Below are positions 23,501 to 33,672 of a DNA stretch of 64,000 nt, one piece after another. Each line of letters opens with the position of its first letter. Position 1 is the stretch's first letter. The notes under the pieces were generated by a model that saw only the letters and a list, made by a program, of their open reading frames with translations, was not told the DNA's origin and made no database searches. The position numbers were made by a program, and so were the translations under genes. Source of the DNA: Marsupella aquatica (taxonomy: Eukaryota > Marchantiophyta); contig OZ316895.1 in NCBI GenBank assembly GCA_973895155.1, positions 11,966,001 through 12,030,000 of the forward strand. The letters are read 5' to 3'.

Positions 23501-25963
23501 ATCTAGTACTGTCTCATTTTCAGCATTCTCTGGCACAAGCCCTCCCCAGAATCCTGGAAAGCAACAGATTCATTTGACCGCTCAAAATCCTTTCTGGAGA
23601 TATAAGCAGGCAACGACAAAAAACAGCTAGCAGTAGCAGTATCCGCCTTACTTGACAGCATTGTTCAGACCCCCTGCAGAACAGATCTTTGGGCTAGTCA
23701 AAGGTGCGCTAAACAGATGACAGAACAAAGCCGGGAATAACGAATGCTACGGAAAAACTCCGCCTAAACAATATAATAAAGTAGAGATCAAGTGATCATT
23801 ACCGACATCAACAGCAAGTTTCCCCTTGGCCGCATCTTTCTGCGCAATTCAGACGATACATAAAGTTCAGACAACTGCTAACAGAAATAACTGAGCCGTA
23901 CAGCCCTTTAATGAACAAGTGTCCAAACTGTTACGCATGAGAGACGAGTAAGGTGTAGCCCATAGAGACTTAACAACTGCCAAATATTCCTTGAAAATAA
24001 GACATTATACATCGCGGTTGCGAGAGGACATGTTAGTCACGAAAAAATCGTCTTGCTCAATGTGTAGACCTTAAGTTGCAAAAATTCCTTGGTGCTTGTG
24101 GCCGGATGAGAATTCAAGGGCATATCGACAAGTGTGGTTAAGCCTCCTGTGATAACAGACAAAGCATTAGACTGATTGGAGATAAGAGTTTCCATCTTCA
24201 AATCATGATGATGAAGCATCGTACCCAGAGGGTAGCTGGTGTCCAAGAATTAGAGTGAAATCCTCCCTTTTAAATGCTTTTCGCACTAACATTACTCCTT
24301 ACAATATTTGAACTCCTGCTGGAAACACGCTAAGCGCAGCAGTCACCTTAATGTCTCATTCTCTGCCATAGTTGCTGATGGTAAAGCTCGAACAAAGGAA
24401 ATCTACCACTGACAAATCAGTTCAACAGGAACTGGAAGTTACCAGCTGCTGCAGCTCTGGTGCCTGACTGAAATCCCTCCCATTCCGTCCTTCCAGGCTC
24501 ATCCAAATGGACGTGTCTGTTCGACATTGCAATCATCAGTGTGTGTCAAATTTATATATGAACGGTATGATCAGTACATAACAAGCTTGACTGCTCCCGA
24601 TCATAACTGGTTGGGCTTTGGCATAATATTCTCAAGCTTCAGGCGAACAGTTTAATGACATTCTGCTGAAAAGACCCCAAGTACAAATGGAAAGTAAGAG
24701 ATCTGCAAGGCATTCACGCCTCCTTAGCCACACTTTATCCAGACTGCCGGTGACCTGCGAATTGAGTCCTAAATCTCCCGAGATCTAGGGGAAAAAGAAA
24801 TCAACCAGAAGTGGCATGAAACTTACATATCAATGAGACCGGGCATGATAACAGCAGTTCCATAGTCCACTACTTTCGGGCCCTTATCGGTCTTCTTCGG
24901 CGCTTCACGTTTCTTAGTGACAGACACGATACGGCCGTCATCGACCTCAACTGCGACAAACATACCCAGTTCGTTACCTTCATTGGGGGAGGCACAAATG
25001 CATCCCCACACTCGTCACTGATATGAGAGGTTTGAATGCTGCTTAATTACAAATCGAATTATTAATATTCTGGAATGCAGAAACCCAAAATCCAATATAT
25101 TTTCCTCTGGCTTAATATTTTGCAAAGTGCTTTAGATGATTCGGTGGCCTGCTATGGTGGAACATCTATGAAAATCACAGGTGCCGTCCGACAGTCTCAA
25201 ATTGCATCAATATTCTGTGTGGAGAAAACTGATTCGAATTTGGTTTTTCAGCATGGACCCCTCAGGGTGAAATTTTCCCAGTACCCCTCACTGAATGTGA
25301 CGAAGTGCAAAGTTTACTGGAGACTGATGGGCTTTCAATTAATCAGCAACCACCACTAAGGGTTTTGTCGCAAAACTTCACAGCGTCTGACTAATTGCTC
25401 TCCTGATCCACCATTCGCCACCAGAAGCACTCGAAGTTCACACAGAGCACTCAACGAGAAGGCCACTGTTTGTAAAGAAAGGCACACCCCCACCTGCAGC
25501 TGGAAAGACCCCATCTGGAGTTACGACGCGCTTGCTGTAGAGAACGAAATGGTCATCACCAAGCAGGCTGCATTGGCTGCTTATCTGTCACGGTAACGTA
25601 CCACAAAACCCATTCTCCTTCATCAGAGAACGACGAGGCACTGAAACGACCGAATTATTAATGTGTCAATGAATAAAATTCACCGACAGAGCTAAGAACG
25701 ATGTCACATAGCCAATCCAAAAATGAATATCAACTTTAGAGGTGAATTCGGCTCCACAAACGAGCAGATCAAAAACGCAGCCAGAAGGGACAGAGTGTCA
25801 TGAGGAGAGATCAGAGATCCAAGAGGAGGCGGGCAAAAGAGCGCTCGTAGTTCACCGTCTGGTCAAAGGTGGGCATTCCCAGGAGCACATAGCCGATTGC
25901 GAAGGCCAGGAGAGGTAGTGTCCATCCTCGAAGCATTGGGCGGAGAACATCCGCGGGTTCCAT
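20561..25963 (-). CDS. ALN: Allantoinase
   Basis: Fifteen exons joined by phase: 25856-25963, 25494-25584, 24827-24950, 24443-24516, 24070-24146, 23803-23839, 23468-23553, 23204-23263, 22673-22818, 22331-22457, 21965-22120, 21660-21770, 21111-21221, 20905-21003, 20561-20698. They give 514 codons plus TGA without a break. Allantoinase hydrolyses allantoin to allantoate in purine/ureide degradation in the ER. The N-terminus has one membrane segment ([17 protein letters not shown], residues 14-30). Binuclear-metal residues are H109 and H111 (HVHLDEPGR), the lysine of LGLK (K199), H235 (LVHGE), the His of VHLSD (~298) and D372 (SSDHSP). [13 protein letters not shown] and [12 protein letters not shown] are allantoinase-specific. 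The usual LVHAE is LVHGE here. The last intron begins with GC, not GT. Confidence 0.95.
21247..21273 (+). repeat. Telomere-type repeat in an allantoinase intron
   Basis: Two TTTAGGG units and one TTTGGG variant, in the intron between exons 12 and 13 of the allantoinase gene. Read on the gene's strand these are AAACCCTA telo-boxes. Confidence 0.7.
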
Positions 25964-25978
25964 CGTGTCTACTCTACT

Positions 25979-26190
25979 ATGTTTCGCTACTCTTCTCTCC
26001 TCAATCTCTTCTCGTCACTCTGTTCTGTTCTCACCCTCTCTGGCTTTTCCCTCCCTTGTCTTCTCTTCGTGTTTTTAGTGATCCTCCTCACTCTTTTTCT
26101 CGTCTCGCCTCTGTTTTGTTTCTCACCCTCGGCCTTTTCCTTCCCTTGTGTTCTCTTTGTGTTTTCACCTCTGGTGTAGTCTTCTCTTCG
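25979..26190 (+). promoter_or_regulatory. Pyrimidine-rich tract upstream of allantoinase
   Basis: About 200 bp dominated by T and C on the + strand (CTCTTC, TTTCTC words), so purine-rich GA tracts on the allantoinase strand, immediately before its start codon. GA/CT tracts are common in plant core promoters and leaders. The + strand ORFs over it are low-complexity. Confidence 0.4.
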
Positions 26191-26850
26191 AGTTTTCTAG
26201 TGATCGAAAACCTCTCCTGTAACCTTAGTATTCTCTTCGTGATCGTAAACCCCTACTTTTTGTATTTCCATGGGAGTTGTGAGTGATAACCAAAGTAATC
26301 TTTAAGATTTTTCCTTTTTGTCCAGTGTGGGGAATGCCGCCTCTCTGAAGGAGAAAATGCGAGGAATACTCCTCATCTGTTTTCCGTGAATTATTTTGAC
26401 TGTTAGATGTCCCCTAGATGATGGTTAGATTCTGGAAAATAGGTTCTCTGACTACAGTGGGAAGCTGGCTAATGGGATACAACCAATCTAGCAAATTTTC
26501 CAGTGGCGAGAATGTTTTGGGGGAGGTGGAATCTGGCAAAAATTTGCATCTAAAAGACAGATTGATGATTACTCCTTGCCAGCCTTGTCTGGGACTTCTC
26601 TTCATATGTCTGTGGATGGTTATGACTGCAAACCCTTGTCTAGGGTTGTGAGATGTCAGCCCCCTAGCAACTGTAGTTGGCCTGGAGGGTTATCCAATTT
26701 CAGGTTCAATTTTCAGGCTAAAAACATACCAATATTACGCTCAGGGCTTATGCTTGTTAATCCATGGCCACTTGGGGTCACTGCTGTAACCCCCTTGGGC
26801 TTACACTCGGGGCTTATGCTTGCACTCATTAATCCATGGCCCCTTGGGAT
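26191..26850. other. Intergenic with imperfect short repeats
   Basis: No gene. From about 26740, words such as GGGCTTATGCTTG, TTAATCCATGGCC and CCCCCTTGGGCT recur. The last of these also occurs just right of element B1 (33668-33700), so B1 landed inside this repeat. Confidence 0.5.
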
Positions 26851-27193
26851 TGTTAGATATTGCTCTAGTCTTGTGACTCTTGAGCTAACCACAGTTAGTC
26901 TAACTCGGGTTAGGACTTAGCTAATGTTAGCGGTAGTGCTATTGTGCATTTAGCCAGGGCTGATGCCAGACCCTGGTGGAACTTAGGCTCATTGTTACGG
27001 AGCTAGTTGAGAGATAGGGAGAGCTTGTGCTGTGGCTACTTGGTATGGCAGTCGGCCTAGAGTGCAGTAAGGCTCTTGTGTGTTCCCGTGGACGTAGCCT
27101 CATGTGGAGGTGAACCACGTATCTCTCTGTGTCGACTATTGTGCGTTGGATGGTTCATGGACTTGCCGTTACGAATGTCGTCAATGCTCAACA
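26851..27193 (+). repeat. 5' LTR of B1
   Basis: 343 bp, TGTTAGATATTGC ... GCTCAACA, with perfect 5'-TGTT/AACA-3' ends. It carries promoter and polyadenylation functions of the element. It differs from the 3' LTR at about five substitutions and one indel. Confidence 0.97.
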
Positions 27194-27195
27194 AG

Positions 27196-27207
27196 TGGTA
27201 TCAGAGC
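27196..27207 (+). promoter_or_regulatory. Primer-binding site of B1
   Basis: TGGTATCAGAGC starts two bases after the 5' LTR. It is the standard plant Copia site complementary to the 3' end of initiator tRNA-Met, used to start minus-strand cDNA. Confidence 0.95.
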
Positions 27208-27869
27208 ATGCCTGGGAGGTGACGAGGTTTTTTCGTGACAGGTTTTTTCCAGCGTTCATTGTTGATGGCACATTTGGAGTTTCGTCGCATGAAACTCGAA
27301 TGTGTGTGGCTGAGCGGATAGGTTAGTGAGAGGGCTTTCTAACGGTGGTTAGAACTCGCTGATCGGTATCCGTGGTGCGGAGGAATTGAAATTTGCGTCG
27401 TTCAGGTTTTATTCGTGTTCGACGGCTTTTTGGGGGAGAGACCAGAGATCACATTTTTCAACGGTGTGAGCCGTGCGGTGCGGGAGGGATCACACATTAT
27501 AGCTCAAGTTGAAGGTTGATGCGAGCTGGTCGTTTCGGTAGCTGAGTTGCTGCCGAGTTGTCACCAAGTGCGTTGTGACGAGTGAAGGAGGCGTTCAGGT
27601 TTTTTCACAAGCTATGGAGCTTGTTCACATCTGAACCAGGTTTCTCTTCGTGACGTACGACTCGGTAGAAGAAACGCGAAGTGCTACTGCTCAATGGTTT
27701 GATCGCGGCGAGGCGGTTATTTTGAGCCCGGGATTGGCACTTGACGCGGAGTGAAGACGACACGGCGGAAATTATTCACTTTGCTGGAGCTGTAGACTGT
27801 GCCGGTGCAATTCGGCAACTTTTCCCGTCGACGGCGTTCACTTTCCTCACTTAAAACAACGGCTATTAG

Positions 27870-28747
27870 GTGAGTTTTTTGGTTTATTAAAGGGGTTATT
27901 TGGGGCCCCTTTTGTGTATACACGAGGTGTATACACACACCTCGTTCCCGGCCCCCCCTCGTGACCCCGATTGTTCCCCTCCCTCGCACCCCGTATTTTA
28001 CTCACACCTCGGCCCTGCGCAGCGCCGGCCGGCGCAATCGTAGTCGCCCGGCAGCTGGTCCTTACGCGCCCCCGTGTATACCCCGCGCCCCCCTTACTCC
28101 CCCTCCGGTCGCCCTTTGGCTGTCGACCCTTCTCAACGCCCTCGCGACTGCCGGCCGGCTGTCGCGACTCCTACCTCGCCCCGCACGCCCTTGCAGGTGC
28201 TCGCTACTACGCGGCACCGGCTGCCTGCCTTGGCGGCTGTATTTTTTTACTCCTGGCCCCCGCCTCAATACCCTATACGCCCCCTAGCCCCCTAGCGCCT
28301 TTTTATACTGGTATTTTTCAGGTTAAGGGGCTTAGCACCCCTTTAGGGCCCCTTTTTATGCCATTTTTTCCTCTCTTTTGGTTGTCCCTTGTGCCGGGAC
28401 CTGCCGCCCTCCGTTTTAACCGCTCCGACAGGGGGAACGGCCCCCTGTGAGACCTGTCAGACTGTGCGGGAATATTCCCGAAAAACAGAGAGCTATTTTT
28501 TGGCCGTCCGACAAAGATTCTGTCCGCCGAACGATAACTTTTTTGGTTCTTTTTTGGTGAGGACGTTGCCACTGGAGTTAGCAACGCGGCGCACCGATCA
28601 CATCGCAATTCCGACGACGGGTTGTACTCGGTATTTCGGTTATTCTCCGAGGTGGTCAAAACGGGGGAGTTTCCCAATGTTTTACCCACCCCGACCGAAA
28701 TTTGAATAACTTTTCCGTCGAATTTCTATTTTGATTTCGGCTTTCAG
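27870..28747 (+). other. Candidate leader intron (878 bp) present in B1, absent from B2
   Basis: Left border TTAG|GTGAGT is a near-perfect plant 5' splice site. The right border is a T-rich tract ending GGCTTTCAG|TATTGG. In B2 the flanks are joined directly (TTCAAG|TATTGG at 48548/48549). The interior is GC-rich around 27940-28300, unlike most plant introns. It holds two perfect 8-bp stems: 27923-27944 (CGAGGTGT/ACACCTCG) and 28428-28448 (ACAGGGGG/CCCCCTGT). ORFs inside lack motifs. Alternatives are a deletion in B2 or a nested insertion in B1. Confidence 0.6.
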
Positions 28748-28842
28748 TATTGGATTCCTAGCTTCGTGGGCTACGCGGCGGTGTTGAGTTTTGAGTTTTA
28801 TGAGAAGTTTTGAAAAAAGACGTTTTTTCGTGATTGTTTCAT

Positions 28843-29894
28843 ATGAGTGACTCGGAGGATACTGGAAGAATTGGCGTCGGTGGAGCTTCAGGATCACGAT
28901 GGTCAGACGGAGAGTCTGAGGAGGAGCTGCTACCATTTGAGGAGGAACAAGTAACACCGGTACGATCACCGGTGCGACGTGCAGTGGAGGAAGCTGTCTT
29001 ACACCAGAGTTGTCGATAGTTGGGAAGAAGAGACAGATGGCTAGATTTGGAGGAGTAAAGTTTGAGGTGGAGAAGTACGATGGTCGTACTGATTACTTGC
29101 TGTGGGAGAAGCAAGTGAAGGGTGTTCTTCGGGCCATGGGCTTAGCTCATCTGCTCTCTTCGCGAGAGCAGTATGATGGAGAGGAGGAGATCTCAGAGAA
29201 GCAGTGGAGACAGGAACAGGTGATTGCTGTCAATGCAGTGATGCTTTATCTCAAGCCGCACATCATCAAGCAGCTGGATGATTATGCGGATTGCCCGTCA
29301 CTATTCAAGGCTCTAAGAGAGAAGTACTACCGGGAAGATGCGTCAGACCGACTGTACAAGAAGTCTCTCTTGATGAGCCTCAGGCTCAAGGAAGGGAGCA
29401 AGATGCAGGATCATCTAGATGAATTTGACAGTCTAGCGGTGGATCTGTCAAACCTGGGAAAAGGAGTTGAAGATGAGGATAAGGCCTTGCTTCTGCTAAG
29501 CTCCTTACCATCGTCATATCAGGGCTTGAAATAGGTGCTCTTGTACAGAGATCTGAAGTCCATTTCGTATAATGAGGTGGTGAGCTCCTTGTTGTCTGAT
29601 GATGCTCAGAAGAAGCTGGGTCAATCACAGACAGCATCTTCTTCTGGCACTGCGCTGAATGTGAACCGGGGAAGAGCAGCGCAACGCACAAATGGGCAGA
29701 ACAGGTTTAGATCTACATCACGAGGGAGATCTAAATCCAGAGGGAAATCGCAAGAGAGGAAGCCTCTTGCATGTTGGAATTGTGGCAAGCCTGGCCACAT
29801 GAAAAGGGATTGTCGAGTAAAGGTCCCTACTGCATCTGCTAACGCGGCATCGAGCTCGCATGAGGTAGATTTACTCGATGATGATGACATATTG
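28843..29894 (+). pseudogene. B1 gag (broken)
   Basis: Starts MSDSEDTG. The gag core (UBN2-like region with DYLLWEKQVKG, LYKKSLLMSLRLKEG, DEFDSLAVDLSNLG) is followed by an Arg/Ser-rich linker and a CCHC zinc knuckle CWNCGKPGHMKRDC that binds element RNA. Compared with B2 there is a 1-bp deletion near 29003 that puts the N-terminal 55 codons out of frame, and a private TAG at 29532-29534 where B2 has CAG. It ends at TGA 29892-29894. Confidence 0.9.
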
Positions 29895-32800
29895 TGATGT
29901 CAAAGTTATGCTCTCAACGTAGTGTCAAATCCAGGTAAAGATGACTGGATTCTAGATAGTGCATGTACTTTTCACATTTGCTCTAGAAGAGATTGTTTCA
30001 GTTCTTACACGGTTTCCAACGGGTCAGTGTTGATGGGAAATGGAATCCCATGTCAAGTTGTTGGACTTGGATCTGTAAGATTTCAGATGTTTGATGGTGT
30101 TGTGAGAACGTTGAGGAATGTGAGACATATTCCCAGCATGATGAAAAATCTCATTTCACTTGGAGTTTTAGAAGCAAATGGCCATCAGTGGAGTTCTGCT
30201 AATGGTGTCCTTCAGGTTTCAACTGGTACTAAAGTTGTATTGAAGGGAAAGAGACATTGCAATCTATACGTTTTGGAGGGCAGTGTAGTCAGTGATGAAG
30301 CCAATGCAACCTTATCTCATGAGGAGACGGCCCGGCTCTGGCACTTCCGTTTGGGCCACATGAGTGAAAAAGGTTTGGTTATTCTTCAGAAGAAAGGATT
30401 ACTTTCTAATTTGCAATCTTGTAAGTTGGAATTTTGTGAGCACTGTGTGCTAGGGAAGCAGCACAGGAAACCCTTCGGAGTTGGAACTCACACCAGCAAG
30501 GAGGTACTTGAGTATGTACATAGTGATGTGTGGGGTCCAGCCCCTACTCCCTCACATTCTGGACGGTTATACTATGTCACGTTTATAGACGATTACTCAA
30601 GGTATGTGTGGATATACTTTCTACACAATAAGTCTGATGTTTTTGCCACTTTTAAGGAGTGGCAAGCCCAAGTTGAGAATCAGACTGGTAATAAGGTGAG
30701 ATATCTACGATCGGATAATGGCGGTGAATACAGTTCCGGGGAATTTGGAACGTATTGTAAGGAGCAGGGGATAACCCGCCATCTCACAACAAATTATACT
30801 CCTCAGCAAAATGGTGTTTCTGAGAGACTCAACCGAACACTATTGGACCGCTCGAGGAGTATGTTGAGTCAATCATGCTTACCACATGAGTTTTGGGCTG
30901 AAGCTGTCAACACTACAGCTTATTTGGTAAATTTTTCTCCATCCAGTTCTATTGGATTCAAGACGCCATTTGAAATGAGGTACGGGCGTCCAGTAGATTA
31001 CTCACATCTGAGGATTTTTGGATGTGATGCTTATGTGCTTACACCTTCCCAGCTTCGATCCAAGCTGGAGTCCAAGTCGAAGAAGTGCATTTTCCTTGGC
31101 TATCAGAAAGGTGTGAAGGGTTATAGGTTATGGGATCCAGTAACCTGTAAACTAATTGTCAGTAGAGATGTGTCCTTTAATGAATCCAGATCATCAAAGG
31201 AGGGGGAGAGTTCTCAGGACTCCCATACTAACAAGGGGAAATCTCCCATCCCGGACCGGGTTGAGCGGGAGATTAGTCATGATGCAGTTCATGAAAGGAG
31301 AGATGGAGAAGCTCCGGGCTTGGAGCCGGTTCCTGTGATGGAACAAGAGGAGCAGATTGTTGCTAGGGTACCTCAAATTCAACCAGCAACAGCAGCAGAT
31401 CAGCCTGAGTCATCTACTAGAAGAACTTCCAGTCGTTCTACTAGAGCTCCTACCAGGTATGGTCAATGGGCAGACTCATCTAAGCTAGATGATATTGACA
31501 TTGCACCTGATGATGATGACATGGCTTTGATCTTGGAAGAAGGAGAGTCTTCTTCGTACAGTGAGGCTTGTGCTTCAGAGCAAAAGCATGAGTGGAATGC
31601 AGCAATGCAGAGGGAGTTGCAATCTTTGAGTGACAACAAGACATGGGAGCTGGTGGAGCTTCCAAGAGGTCAACAAGTGGTGGACAGCAAGTGGATTTAC
31701 AAGTTGAAGGACAGTCCTTCAGAGGGTGGAGATAATATCTACAAGGCAAGGCTTGTTGCCAAGGGGTTCACTCAGGAGAAAGGAGTGGACTACAATGAGG
31801 TCTTTTCACTGGTGGCTAAGTATTCCACAATTTGGATCTTGTGTCAGCTTGTTGTGTTTTTTAATCTAGTGATGGATCAGATGGATGTTGTTACTGCTTT
31901 TCTCTATGGCAACTTGGACGAGATGATCTTCATGAGACAACCGCTAGGCTTTATGAAGAAAGGCCAAGAGAACTTAGTTTGCAGATTGCTCAAGTCCTTG
32001 TATGGATTGAAGCAGTCTCCCAGACAATGGAACAAGCGGTTTGATGATTTTATGCTTGCTCAAGGTTTTACAAGGATGGTGTATGATCCTTGTGTGTATA
32101 CGAAATCAGTCAAGAATGATGTATTTGGTTTCATCATTCTGGTGATCTATGTGGATGACATGCTGATTGTGGCTAAACATCAATCTGAGGTTGACAGTCT
32201 CAAGGCAAAATTGAGTGTTGAATTCAGGATGAAGGATCTTGGTAAGGCCAAGAGGATCTTAGGAATGGAGATTTTTAGGAACTCTGAGACTGGATAGTTG
32301 TGCTTGAGTCAAGGCCAGTATGCGAGGAAAGTACTTGCACGATTCAACATGGAAAACTGTAAGCCAGTGAGTATTCCTTTGGCTTCACATTTCAAGTTAT
32401 CATCGGCTTTCTCTCCTACGGATGCTGTGGAGAAAGGTCTGATGGCTAAGATTCCTTATGAGAAGGCAGTAGGCAGTCTGATGTATTTGATGACTTGTAC
32501 TAGGCCTGACTTGGCCCTAGCGATGGGCAAGGTTAGCAGATTCATGTCAAATCCAGGGAAGGTACATTGGGAAGCTATGAAGTGGATTCTCAGGTATCTG
32601 AAGGGTACACAGGACTATGGATTACTATTTGATAACAGATCAAATAGAACGTTAGTTGGCTATGTAAATTCTGACTATGGAGGCTGTCTGGATACAAGGA
32701 GATCTACAACTGGGTTTGTATACACTCTTGGAGGAGGATGTATCAGTTGGAAATCTACCTTGCAGAAGTGCATATCTCAGTCTACTACAGAAGCAGAGTA

Positions 32801-33116
32801 TGTTGCAGCAGCAGAAGCTGCAAAGGAAGCAATTTGGTTGGATAAGTTGATCGCGGAGATGGGTTTAGAGCATGGAAAAATGACTCTAAACTATGATAGT
32901 CAGAGTGCTCTTCACTTGGCTGCTAACCAGGTGATGGATAGCAGGGTGAAGCACATTGATATCAGGTACCATTTTATCAGGCAAGCAGTGTCTGATAAAA
33001 CTTTTGAGCTAGTCAAGATTGATGGAAAGCTCAATCCCGCTGATGCCTTTACCAAAGTGATTCCTTTGGAGAGTTTCTCAAGACACCGTGCTACTTTGCA
33101 GGTTTTGCAGTTGTAG
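29895..33116 (+). pseudogene. B1 pol (protease, integrase, RT, RNase H), one internal stop
   Basis: In frame with gag after the TGA. Protease has DSACTFHIC in place of the usual DSG core. Integrase has the HxxxH...CxxC zinc site (HFRLGHM, CEHCVLGKQ) and DDE residues in HSDVWGP, FIDDYSRYVW and the NGGE/GVSERLNRT region. RT has YGLKQSPRQW and YVDDMLIV. RNase H has NSDYGGCLDTRRSTTGF and STTEAEY. The frame is open to a private TAG at 32295-32297 (CAG in B2), then open to TAG 33114-33116. It could not make full-length pol without suppression. Confidence 0.92.
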
Positions 33117-33323
33117 TGCAAGTAGAGTTATTTAACAATGTGTGACTATTTGTATATGGATTACTCATTCCTGTTAGGCTATGGCTTAGTTCTAGTTAAC
33201 CCTTAGTTAACCCTTGTGGTTTTTGGGGGGAGACCTGGTTTGGTGATTGTCTAGAACTTCCCGCTGAGGATTCCATATGGTTGCATTTAGTCCAGTCCCC
33301 AAGACAAGAGTCAAGGGGGAGTT

Positions 33324-33667
33324 TGTTAGATATTGCTCTAGTCTTGTGACTCTTGAGCTAACCACAGTTAGTCTAACTCGGGTTAGGACTTAGCTAATGT
33401 TAGCGGTAGTGCTATTGTGCATTTAGCCAGGGCTGATGCCAGACCCTGGTGGAACTTAGGCTCATTGTTACGGAGCTAGTTGAGAGATAGGGAGAGCTTG
33501 TGCTGTGGATGCTTGGTATGGCCGGTCGGCCTAGAGTGCAGTAAAGCTCTTGTGTGTTCCCGTGGACGTAGCCTCATGTGGAGGTGAACCACGTATCTCT
33601 CTGTGTCGACTATTGTGCGTTGGATGGTTCATGGGCTTGCCGTTACGAATGTCGTCAATGCTCAACA
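33324..33667 (+). repeat. 3' LTR of B1
   Basis: 344 bp, preceded by the purine run CAAGGGGGAG that should prime plus-strand synthesis. It ends CTCAACA next to the GGGAT target duplication. Confidence 0.97.
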
Positions 33668-33672
33668 GGGAT

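Larger units (their letters stand above)
26851..33667 (+). mobile_element. Copia element B1, full length, 6817 bp, decayed
   Basis: Flanked by a perfect 5-bp target duplication GGGAT (26846-26850 and 33668-33672). LTRs are 26851-27193 and 33324-33667 and differ at about six positions by eye. A primer-binding site complementary to initiator tRNA-Met follows the 5' LTR. The leader contains an 878-bp block absent from sibling B2. Gag starts with ATG at 28843. The coding region is broken by a 1-bp deletion near 29003, TAG at 29532-29534, the TGA at the gag/protease junction (shared with B2) and TAG at 32295-32297. It is younger than B2 by LTR divergence. Confidence 0.97.

Noticed and set aside
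23640-23700. Possible extra allantoinase exon (GGL-NNAVK reading after a CAG)
   Set aside because: Exons on either side already join in phase across the conserved VDVGFWGG stretch.
27961-28450. Pro/Arg-rich ORFs in the B1 leader block
   Set aside because: Open in several overlapping frames because of GC-rich composition; no motif and no counterpart in B2.
30422-31749. Minus-strand ORFs inside B1 and B2 pol
   Set aside because: Shadows of the pol reading frame with no independent signal; unlike the Copia A antisense ORF they overlap coding sequence.
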